From: Membranipora membranacea
Taxonomy: Eukaryota > Bryozoa > Gymnolaemata > Cheilostomatida > Membraniporidae
DNA: 64,000 nt
NCBI GenBank assembly: GCA_914767715.1
Contig: OU612065.1
Span: 26,476,001-26,540,000, forward strand
Reading direction: 5' to 3'
The notes below the pieces were generated by a model. That model was given only the letters and a program-made list of their open reading frames with translations. It ran no database searches and was not told where the DNA came from. Both the position numbers and the translations under genes were made by a program. The first letter of the stretch is position 1. Each line of letters starts with the position of its first letter. Shown piece after piece: positions 49,948 to 60,071 of the stretch.

Positions 49948-51534
49948 TCAAATCAAGGACGTGGCATATGCACAGGCAAATAGGCCGGATTCGTCTGACC
50001 CTTGCTGTTGTGTTACTATCATGTTCACCATATTAAAACCAAGACCAGGCCTTCTTACAAATGAGGAAACAAGGGTTTGCAATTGGGGTGGAAACTTACG
50101 AGACATTTTTGAATCATAAACACACACTTCATTATCATCAGCACTAAATACGTTACTTACAGTTATCCAATGGTTTTTATTGACATTCAATATTTGGACA
50201 AACTTTTTAGTGCACGTACCACCAATCGGATATTCCCATGTCATTTGGGCTACATCTTGAAACCCATCTAAATCATCAAAGAGAGATCTTGTACGATGTT
50301 CTGATAAAAGATATTGGAATGCATTAATATCATCACTAGTTAACCAATAAGTTGGAGTTAATATTTTATCAGCAATTGGTGTATGGATATTGTAATGGTT
50401 GGCATGGCAAGGTACACTCGGTTTTGAACTAACATCAGGTTTATAACCAGGTTTCATTGTTTCTGAGAGAAGAACACAGTCCCCATCAGTTGTTGCATTT
50501 AATTTTGAAACCGAGTCTAGTAGAGAAGAATCGTCACTTTTACTCTTTTCCAAAATTAAATCTGATTGACAAGGATCTTCTTTGCACTTTTTAGATGGTT
50601 GAATATCATTTTTTTTGTAATTATCACATCGATTAGTTGATGAAGATGTCTGTTCAGGTTCAATGTTATTAGCAGCATTGGTAGGTATCATTTTACTTTG
50701 ATCTGCAATATAAGAATGATCATCTTGAATAGATTCAGCTAATTTGAGATCGTATTTAGGGTATTTTGGGTTGAAGGTTATTTTTTTATTCTGGGTCCGT
50801 TTTTTTTTTATTGGCAGCTCAAGCTTTAGATTGTCTAAACATATGGTTGATTGACTGTTGTAACAGGCATCATTCGCAGATTCGTTTGTGGACAACTTAT
50901 GTTTCATGATTTCTTCGCTTTCAACTTTTTGAAGCGGAACTACCTTGCCGTTGTACAAGTTATCACAAAACTGTTTTAAAACATCAGCAGCTTTATCAAA
51001 ATCATCTTTAGGGAAAGCTGTCAAAACATCAGATATGTTTGCCATAACGCCTTGTATGTATAAATATTTTTCTTCTTGACTCAAAGGCTGCAACTTTCTA
51101 ATTGTTAACGGTTCAGTATTTTCATTTGATGAGCTTATACGTCCACAGTTTGCATTTGCCAAATCAAGAGGGAATGTGGATTGGGCGCATAGCTTGGTGA
51201 AGCGTGTGGGGATAATACTTTCAATAAAGAGCTGCTCACCCTGAGAATTGAGACATGCAAACAAATGGTGACATGGTAAGCCAAAATTTTGATGGAATTC
51301 ACAGCTACATGACATACTATTAAGGTTTACATGAGTTCTCGTCTTTGATATCGACACATAATATGTTTGATGCTCAACTTTTTCCACCCCATATTCTATT
51401 TCATTATCGGTATATGCTTTTTTTCGCTGCAAAAAGTCAGCAAAACAAGTAAACTCCATACCTTCACCGAACCAATACTCAATACCTCGTAATTCGTTGG
51501 AATCTTTCGTATCTGTATCTGTATCCGAGTTCAT
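49948..51534 (-). CDS. SWIM zinc finger plus Ulp1-like (C48) protease domain protein
   Basis: A single open frame of 528 codons. A SWIM finger is at about residues 70-90 (MSCSCEFHQNFGLPCHHLFA, pattern C-x-C-xn-C-x-H). A long polar, Lys/Ser-rich linker (about 200-390, with KKKRTQNKK as a likely nuclear signal) follows. The C-terminal 140 residues resemble an Ulp1-type cysteine protease: NHWITVSN (catalytic His), CVYDSKMS (Asp), TQQQGSDESGLFACAYA (Gln and nucleophile region). The nucleophile Cys of the usual DCG is replaced (ESG), so it is probably not an active thiol protease. The N terminus starts right at the edge of an insertion in SGNH copy 2, so the gene is probably truncated: relatives that I recall have a transposase-like region upstream of SWIM. 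Probably part of, or spread by, a mobile element. Confidence 0.65.
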   Translation of the reverse strand: MNSDTDTDTKDSNELRGIEYWFGEGMEFTCFADFLQRKKAYTDNEIEYGVEKVEHQTYYVSISKTRTHVNLNSMSCSCEFHQNFGLPCHHLFACLNSQGEQLFIESIIPTRFTKLCAQSTFPLDLANANCGRISSSNENTEPLTIRKLQPLSQEEKYLYIQGVMANISDVLTAFPKDDFDKAADVLKQFCDNLYNGKVVPLQKVESEEIMKHKLSTNESANDACYNSQSTICLDNLKLELPIKKKRTQNKKITFNPKYPKYDLKLAESIQDDHSYIADQSKMIPTNAANNIEPEQTSSSTNRCDNYKKNDIQPSKKCKEDPCQSDLILEKSKSDDSSLLDSVSKLNATTDGDCVLLSETMKPGYKPDVSSKPSVPCHANHYNIHTPIADKILTPTYWLTSDDINAFQYLLSEHRTRSLFDDLDGFQDVAQMTWEYPIGGTCTKKFVQILNVNKNHWITVSNVFSADDNEVCVYDSKMSRKFPPQLQTLVSSFVRRPGLGFNMVNMIVTQQQGSDESGLFACAYATSLI

Positions 51535-51548
51535 CTCCCCAACATCTC

Positions 51549-52025
51549 TCTAACACACAGATGTACTCAGTATGGCAAGGCATTTAGAGCACACAAACTG
51601 TCTTGAACAGATGCACCTTTGCTAGTGATGTCGTTTATTCCAAATTGTACTAAAAAAAGTATTTGCGCTCCCCTAAGTTCTCCCACACACACTGAGCTAC
51701 ACTCTATACCCCCTCCCATGCAATGAAATAATCTCCAAACCGCATCAAACCTCTAACATACTAAATTTGTATGTATAAGAGGAACCCGTTTTTGCTCTTT
51801 CTAGAGTCTGCCCCATGGTGAATTAGTGATATCAGCTGAAATAGAGATGGATTGCAATTATAAGCTGCATATGATGGAAAAGAAAGGCAATGATACCAAA
51901 TCGTGAAGGTGTTACAATAACTACACACAAGACATAAGACATAAGCCTTGAACTGTGATGCAAACTCTTGATGAACAGTTTGTAATAGAGACTACTGAGC
52001 AAAACAGGTGACAAGTTATAGAAAT
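51549..52025 (-). pseudogene. Relic of a second SGNH copy, part B
   Basis: Starts ctaacacacagatgtactc, shared with 48316 onward, and continues colinearly (gatgcacctttgctag, ctccaaa...catctaacatac-type stretches, cttgatgaacag, ggtgacaagttatagaa). The frame is destroyed. Together with 49020-49186 it is a single copy split by the SWIM/Ulp1 segment. Confidence 0.7.
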
Positions 52026-52222
52026 TAAATATGACTGAGCTGATATTTTACCCAGAAAGCATTGCGTCTGGCCAACTTCATCATCCTTTCCTTGGTTCTA
52101 GCCTACAGTCAGCTCCGCTGACATTGGATTCAGTTTATGTTTATTCCAAAATACACTCAAGGATCAGGGATGTAGCCTATTGTAGGATGTCCTGTGGAAT
52201 ATAGATCGTTTTGAAAACTTAC

Positions 52223-55200
52223 CGATACAATGAAATCATCTGTTATGACACCAAACAGGGAAATACCGCCTAACTCTCCCTGCATAGTGACCTAGAACAT
52301 TCTGGAATCAATAACCACAGTTACTCTCCAGTAGTTTCACTCTTCTTCTACACTGTAATTTGTGAATGTACATTGCTCAATGCTATCCTTTTTTCTTCAT
52401 GTCCCTTTCTAGAGATAACAGATGTGAATAATGATCATCTGCAACATTGCCATAGTTGTTACACATCATGTTGCCAGCTTTGTAAAGCAAACTAAAGCAC
52501 ATTGGACTCCATGAGGGGCTGTACAATGTTGAGATTCGTATGTTCAATCAATTGTTATTTAATGAAGAAAAGGGTCAGTATAATATTGCATATAGGTATC
52601 TTGTCAAAACCAATGGTGGAAAAAAGAATAAGGCTTAAGCTAGTCATCTACTAGTTAATAATTATGCATATTGAGCAGATCTACTCAATGTTTGTCCAAT
52701 CCAACCCTTGATGATCTTGGAGGGCAAGTTAAACTTATTAAATTATCCAAACCTGACTAGATAAATTTGAATATTTGGCAAAGTATACATGTTTGTAACA
52801 AGGAGTAAAAAACTCCTTGGTTGTAACTCCAGATACCTACTATGAGTTAGAGGTCCTGAGAGAGTCCTCTTAACTCCGTCTCCTTGCTGCTTGCTTGAAC
52901 AGTCCAACTAGTTTATTGTGATGTTTAATAGAAGAAATCAGGTCGTGGAGCGAGTAGCAGAACCCCATCATCCAGTCCTTTGGTCACTCCAGGCACTCAT
53001 ATTTCTGTGGTTGTCTATCCATCCATCAACACTGTCACTAGCCTACATCATACAATCATCATCATTCATTGAAGAATAATAAGATAATAATATATAGAAT
53101 CACAGAAGTGAGAAGAGAAAGATATATCTTAATTTATACAGTACCATAGCTCCATATGCACATCATTCTTGACCTTTATATCACTGATACCAGAGTATAT
53201 CTTTCTTGGCTACTATGAGCAGGTTAACCAAGATTTCCATGTCATTAAAGGGATAGAGAGACTTGAATTATATACTTTCTTGCAAAATTCAGAATGGAGA
53301 TTTTGAATAAATCAACGAGTCCACTTTTTTTTAAACTGGTCACATACCAAAACTTCGCGGGCCTATGGCACACTGATCACGTGATATACTATTGCATGTA
53401 TACTAATAGTGTAATCTCGAAATCAGTGTGGGCCTATGGTCCAACACCTCTATTTATTTCCCCATTGCATTACATGCAAACTATGTTGACTTGTCACCTC
53501 AATAGGCCTGCTTCAGGTTCTTTCAATTCTTTAACCATAGCACTTAAAATGAGGGTATACTTCTGCTCTTCCATATTGGTGACTATGGGTTGAAAATTCG
53601 TTGTCAGAATTTTTCAGTGGCCCCATATGTAAGACCATTGCATTTATCACACATTTCCGGTCTAATTTCCATGAGCCAATCCGTTGCATTGATCTTCCAA
53701 AAATGATTTTGCAAAAAAAGATTTTCAAATTTTAATTCAATAAATATCCATCGCAGATACACCTGAAAATATTAACAGGGTTCAATATCACTGATAGCAG
53801 TGCTTTTGAATTGGCTACAGCCTCATTTGTCATCATCATACTAATCATTTTATTTTGGAGGATGGGTGCAACAAGTTGACCTTCACCCAATTACAGGTGT
53901 ATTACCTATAGACTCACCCTTGCATCCCAAAGTATTAATTAAGATGACCTTGGAATGTCAATAGACAACAAAAAGTCTACTGGTTTCATATCAAAATTTT
54001 ACTTTTATGTCCAGTGACAAAGAGAGGACAACTAATAATAATAACAGAAAAAGAAGACAATTCCTCATTACTTGATTCGAGGGTGGAACATTTTTCCCAT
54101 AGACTTAATATACTAGTTAGTTAGTTATCTATTTTATTTTATCTTTAGACAAAATAAAAACAACTACGCCTCTTTTTGCAGGCAAAATGTATGTACAATT
54201 ATGTTTCAAATGATATAGTCTGAAGGTTAGTTAGGTACTTTGTGGATATATAGGGAAAGTGGAAAACTTCGTTTTAATTCGAACTTGATAAAACAACTTG
54301 GGTTTGAGGCTAAACACAAAAATGAAAAATCCCAAGTTTGATGTGATAATAAAAATTAAATAAAATGTGTCTATGAATATTATGCTATGGGTAACATATT
54401 GAAAGGCAGGTTACGATGTGGCACTTTGATCTGAACTGAAAAGGAAAGAAAAACAAGCAACAGGTCTGCATATGGATATGAATATATTAGTGTTGAGCAA
54501 GATATGACTCAAAATTATATATATGTACAAAAAGGAAACAAAACAAATGGCGATTTGATATTTATGGATTGTAATGAATCACGTTAGGTAGGAAGCATAT
54601 CAAGTTGAACATGTTGATGTTAAAATATGAAACGCATTGGTTTTACGATAAAATAAAAAAAAAATAGAAAAGATAATATTTGCATTTAGGGTTTCGAAAG
54701 TAGCTGCGACTCTCCGTATGCTTGGTTCTCTGTTTATACATCATCTATCTCTGTTTACAATCTGTTCTGGTGTTGTCTGCTGAGTGGGACCATCATGGTC
54801 CCCGTACCCTCACCCAGCAGTATGGCCTACTCTACCTCTTAGGGTGACCTGACCAGGGACTGTATTCTGGATGGAGGGGTCTTGCTCCATTAGTTAGGTA
54901 GGTTGCTTGACTTCGTTTTTGTTGTGGATTTACCGACAAAATCTCCCACTAATATACTACCTAGACAGGACAATGCTTATGCTTCACTGATCATGATGTG
55001 TCCCACTTAAATAGCATGACATGACGTAATTAGTTTGTGCTGTGAGCCATAGTTTACTATATATCACTCAATGAAATAATGTGAAAAATCAAGGGACGCT
55101 GGGCATGATATCGGCCCCTGTCCAGACCCTTATTATTCAAACTCAAAGAAAATTGGTGAGTGTATGTAAAAGACCTTTCCGCTCCGCACCAGATGCTATT

Positions 55201-57712
55201 CATAATTTGTCTCCAGAACCAAAACTTTTTATCATTGGCCAATAAACATTGAAATAAATACAGCCATTTACCCTCATCACTTCCTTCACCACTATAAAAA
55301 TGTAAAGAATACCTATAACACGTTATCACAAATATTTTGTTTGATGGGCCAGATCTTATCACCACCACCGTCATTGCTTTTTTCTTCAAAATTATTCCTA
55401 GTTGTGACTGAACACAATCAGCTCAAAATTGATTGCAAATTTTATTGTCGCTTCACAAAGAAGAATATATCTGTGCTGTAAATTGAGTATGAACCTAGAG
55501 TATGTGAAAATAACTTTAAATTATTATACTTCAGGACTGTAGTCAAAATCTAATGGCCTTTATCGTGGCCAAACTTAATTTTGCCGATGCTGTTAAGGTT
55601 ATTTGAGTTTATCAATGTGATATCGGCGTCAACATTGAATGTCAATTGCATCCTTGACCTATTCACAGAAATAGCAGTGTGAAAAAAAGTAGTTATTACA
55701 ACAGGACACGTCATCATCTGAGATAACGGAACTACATGTAATGATGAAGCTACAGAGGAAAAAGGATGGAAGCAGTGACTCTAATAATTTCAAAGACTGG
55801 AAAACAAATGCTGGCCAAATGATCACCAGCATTTTTGTTAGACTCAGCCGAGAGGTGCGTGCTCATATGCATCACAGCTGCTCACAAGCACGAACCTCCT
55901 CAGCCTGCAATAAATTTTTGATGGTATGAGCTGAGGTTTAGTATGAATAAAGGCTAATAGTATGGAACCCCGTCTGAGCCACAAAATAACGTTGCTGAAC
56001 CCTTTATTTAGACAGCCAGAGAAGTTTTTGAATTAATGAGCAGCAACAATCCCTTTGGCAATGACTAAAAAATCCCTCTGTAAGGAGACATTGTCAATTA
56101 TACAGTAATCACTGTTGAGTGTGCTGCACTATCTTGAGAAGTTTGGAGATGTCTGCAGGGCTTCACCTAGATCGAAACTGAAATAGTTTTTATGGCAATT
56201 ATTAACTATTGAATAAGAATAATGTGAATGTAACAATAAGAATAATAATAATGATCATTACAGGAATTGTACTTTTTGAATATCACTCGAATTGACATTC
56301 ACTGTTGAAGCTGATATCACAGCGATAAACTTAAAAACTCAAATAACCTTACCAGCATCGGCAAAAATAAGTTTGGCCACGGTATTTCATTTTCCAGTTT
56401 TGGAAATCATTAGTCACTGCTTCGATCCTTTTTCCTCTGGAGCTTCATCATTACATGTAGTTCCATTCTCTCAGATGATGACGTGTTCTGGTTAGGTTTA
56501 GCTTATTATGACGATCATTGTATCAACAGGCGATAAGATGGGACTGGTACATGAAAATGAACATTTTAAATTCTGTTGTGAGCTGACATGTAGTATGGAA
56601 AAAGCTTTCGTATCCTGCACTTTGGTGGGCGATAGATGGTATTTAGACGAGCAGAGGATACCTTTGCACAGCTGAAAACAACACGACTAAAAAAAGGATG
56701 GTCCTCATCGGACGCAATTTTGTTAAAAACAGTTTAAGACATCTCAGTAATAACTTTTTTTTTCACGCTGCTGATCTGTGTATAGGTCGGGGAGGCAATT
56801 GACATTCTATGTTGAAGCCGATGTCACATTTATAAACTCAAAGAACCTTACCGGCATCGGCAAAATTAAGTTTGGCCACGGTAAATGCCATTAGATTTTG
56901 ACTGCAGAACTAAAGTATAATAATTTTAAGTTATTGTCACATACTCTAGCTTCATCATACGTACTCCGGAACAACAGTTAACTGAAATTTGCATACTCAT
57001 TTAACCGCACAGATCTATTCTTTCTTGTGAAGCGACAATAAAATTAGCAATCTATTTTGAGCAGACTGGTTGTGTTTAGTCACAACTACGAAGAATTTTA
57101 AAGAAAAAAATTATGATGGAGTGGTGCTGGTGCTTAGATCTGGCTCATCCAACAAAATATTTGTGATCTTGTGTTATAGGTATTCTTTACATTTTTATAG
57201 TAGTGATGGAAGTGCTGAGGGTAAATGGCTGTATTTATTTCAATGTTTATTGGCCAATAATTGTCTCTTTTCATAAAAAAGTTTTGGTTCTGGAGACAAA
57301 TTATGAATAGCATCTTGTGCAGAAAGGTCTTTTACATACACTCACCAATTTTCTTTGTGTTTGAATAATAAGGGGCTGGACAGGGGCTGATATCATGCCC
57401 AGCGTCCCTTGATTTTTCACATTATTTCATTGAATTGTATATAGTAAACTATGGCTCACAGCACAAACTAATTACGTCATGTCGTGCTATTTAAGTGGGA
57501 CAGTATTGAATGCTATTGGCCTGTCTAGGTAGTATATTAAGTCTATGATTTTTCCCAACACTCTAACCATCCTTGCCTCTAACATTCGAGAGTTCGAGAT
57601 AGTTAAATACGCCTATGCTTGGGAATATCTTAACAAAAGCTTGGCTCACCTGGAATGGGGTACCAACGCCCAGCCAAGGACTATGACTCCTTGGCTTAGC
57701 CTGTCCTGACAT
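52223..57712 (-). CDS. Two 5' exons of an unidentified gene (3' part not found)
   Basis: Exon 57712-57650 starts at an ATG and reads MSGQAKPRSHSPWLGVGTPF before donor GTGAGC. Exon 52291-52223 has a good acceptor (TTCTAG) and donor (GTAAGT) and reads VTMQGELGGISLFGVITDDF and three more residues. Both are phase 0 and join without a break (44 residues). The intron between them is 5.36 kb and contains the large palindrome at 54947-57541. I cannot find a convincing continuation to the left, where repeats have piled up. No family recognised. The evidence is splice signals and phase only, so confidence is modest. Confidence 0.35.
52292..54946. other. Gene-poor stretch inside the putative intron
   Basis: No exon-like segment with both splice sites on either strand. 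It contains catagacttaatatacta at about 54101-54120, the terminal motif shared with other repeats here. At about 54717-54880 there is a GC-richer patch without an open frame. Confidence 0.4.
54947..57541. mobile_element. 2.6-kb nested palindromic element with TA-flanked inverted repeats
   Basis: The outer arms, about 54947-55704 and 56746-57541, are inverse copies over 750-800 bp: they begin taatatactacctagacagg and end cctgtctaggtagtatatta. Shared blocks in order include cccacttaaatagca, gtaattagtttgtgctgtga, ccctgtccag, gtctccagaacc, tattggccaataaacatt-type, and ggttatttgagttta / gacattgaatg. An inner inverted pair lies at about 55706-55810 and 56385-56490 (cgtcatcatctgag, aactacatgtaatgatgaag, gaggaaaaaggat). 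A roughly 100-bp block (gttgaagc(c/t)gat...ggcatcggcaaaa) occurs three times, once inverted. TA at both ends would fit a Tc1/mariner-type target, but no transposase frame is present. Confidence 0.8.
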
Positions 57713-58388
57713 CCTCCCTTGCCACCTTTTATCGGTTAGCCCTGGTGCAGTAGCCTCATGACCGCTACCATGAATGATGGTTTTATTTGGCTTATAATGT
57801 AACTGCTGGCTTGTAAATTGTGTGTCTTCACTGGTATGATATTCGAATCAATACAATCAAGCCTTGAAATCAATAAATATCACATTCAACAGCAATGTCT
57901 ATCCGCTTCATTAATTATGAAAGAAGAAATAATTCAGGGTATCACAATTGATGTTTACTTGACTGGCATAATAGTCTTCTCCATGCTAAGGCCAAGCTGA
58001 TAACCTGGAAAAAATTAGAGAGCTTGTTCTATTTTGATTAGATGATTTTGAAATGTTTAGGCGTCCTTCAGCAGCCCCAGTTTCAATAAACCTAAATTAA
58101 ATGTTAAATGTCCTCTAATTTTATGCCTCCTAATGACGTATATATACGCATTCATGCAGTGTGTGGTCTAATACTAATGACGGATATATACGCTCAGTCA
58201 CTATGACAACCAAATGTCCAATGATAGTGCAGTTTTTTCTTCAAAATCTTTATTGGATCATCTTCCTCATACTCTTATGTGATTGGGTAGAGTCTTAGAA
58301 AAGATATTTGGGGACTCACTTTGCTTTCACTTCAAAAAACAAAACTCAAGTTAGGATTTCAGAAAATTTCAGTCTCAAAAATATTTCA

Positions 58389-59095
58389 ATGGCAAGCTCT
58401 AGGACTAGGATTCATGAGTCTGGTGTGCTTGATGAATGTTCAGGAGGAGTTGGCTCAGAGCTTGATGATGAAAATGAGGTGAGTAGGGTTACAAATTATG
58501 GTGAATCTGAATATCTAAATAAAATTGCTAAATTATAACATGATATATGAGAAAAATGTCATTCACCTGACCTTCTATCAACTTCAATTTGTCATAAGAT
58601 AAAAATATACTTGTGCAACTAGTACTACACCAAATTTTCTGGTTCATGATTTGCATTGTGTTTCACAATAAAAAGTAACTTTTTCTTTTACTAGTCAAGT
58701 GACAGTGAGTGAATCAGAAGAGGATAGTCAAGTTGGTGAAGTTGATGAGATTGATAACCGATACTCTGCAACAGACAGTTGATGCTGATGATTCAGATTT
58801 TGATGGTGAGTCTCCCCCCCCCAATACAGTATACAGTATAAACCACACACCTTTGTGTAACAATTATTGTATTTCACATGTTATACACAACAACAACACA
58901 AAACGCTTTCCTGTTTTGTTGTTTCAGGCTCCCCACCACGAAAAGTTGCTATAGTTGGGGCTGGACATGGAGCTCCTGGGAGGGCAGGTTGACAAAGGAG
59001 AGCTGGTTGAGGCAGAACGGCACCTCAGGAGCAGGTTGTAGTCAGTCATGTTGGTGAGATTGACAACTGTGATGGTGACTCATACTTTTGATGTA
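58389..59095 (+). pseudogene. Acid-rich N-terminal gene fragment, probably decayed
   Basis: ATG 58389 opens a short frame (MASSRTRIHESGVLDE...GSELDDENE) ending at a GTGAGT donor (58479). An acceptor near 58695 precedes acidic frames (SESEEDSQVGEVDEIDN, then in another frame DADDSDFDG with a GTGAGT donor), and a third segment after an acceptor near 58927 reads SPPRKVAIVGAGHGAPGRAG before a stop. Two frame changes and stops are needed to join them. Such acidic leader segments occur in transposase-derived proteins; I cannot name the family. Confidence 0.35.
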
Positions 59096-59293
59096 TGGTA
59101 GTCATTTTTGTTTTTACTATCAAAAACTAAAATAATATTTTGATCATCAGAAAATATTTTTTTCAAATCGATAACAATCATTTTTTGCTGTTTTTTATGT
59201 AAGTTCAGCTTTACAGCAATAAATATCATAAGATCATATATCGCAAATCAATAACCAACACATCTGTGCATATAAATCCAACTCAGACACTCT

Positions 59294-59335
59294 ATTGGAC
59301 CAGGGAGGGTGGGATCCCACCCTCCCTGATTGGAC
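59294..59335. repeat. 28-bp perfect palindrome flanked by 7-bp direct repeats
   Basis: attggac, then cagggagggtggga followed by its exact reverse complement, then attggac again. The direct repeats look like a target-site duplication around a very small palindrome. The next gene (YqaJ relic) starts 0.7 kb downstream. Confidence 0.9.
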
Positions 59336-60071
59336 GATCTGTACTGTGACAAAATGTCATAAAGTGAGTTTGAAAATAAAACTTCAGAAATCACAAATGC
59401 TTTATTCCTCCCCTAGGTCAATGGGCAGTATGGATGCATGCATTGTCCAATGCATACCAAAATTTAAATCCTAACAGATAAAGAGCTGGAGAATTCAAAT
59501 ATTTTTACAGATTGTGAATAGCACAACTGGTTACAAAGAAATGTCTATGTAAACTTAGGCATTTTTTGGAAAAACGCCTAGTATCCGACCACACCAGTTT
59601 CCCGCATTATTGTCACCTGACTAAAATCAGAGTTGTCTCCTCTTTGCTTGGGGTGAAGCACTTTATATAAAAAACCATTGGGTGAGATCTTCAGACAGCA
59701 AATTCAAGCTTTCTAGGGGGGTTATCCACAAACCCAATCATAGCTAAATCATGTAAAACCTCAGTCTCTACAACATACCTGCAGAGCTTGGACAACTTAT
59801 CTTGCATGAATGAATAGTAGCATGCATCATCATAATGTGGTCACCCCTGCAGGTGCAAGCCATTATTGTAAACAAACGAAACAGGATGAGAGCTATGATT
59901 GGCCGATTATTTCTCCAATGGAATGTGGTGTAAACAGACAATGTGTAAGGTTATTTGAGTTTGATTGAAGGAGTAAAATTTAGTACTACATGTCATTACG
60001 TGTAAGAGCAGAGTATTGATAAAGATAACTGTGCAATTTATAATACCTTGAAACTTTGTTGAGTGTTAATT

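Noticed and set aside
53294-53593. 99-codon plus-strand open frame
   Set aside because: No splice sites, no recognisable motif, and composition like the surrounding noncoding DNA.
55741-55929. Small protein inside the palindromic element (NFKDWKTNAGQM...)
   Set aside because: 62 codons without a start context or domain; part of it lies in the inverted block and would have to be conserved on both arms, which it is not.
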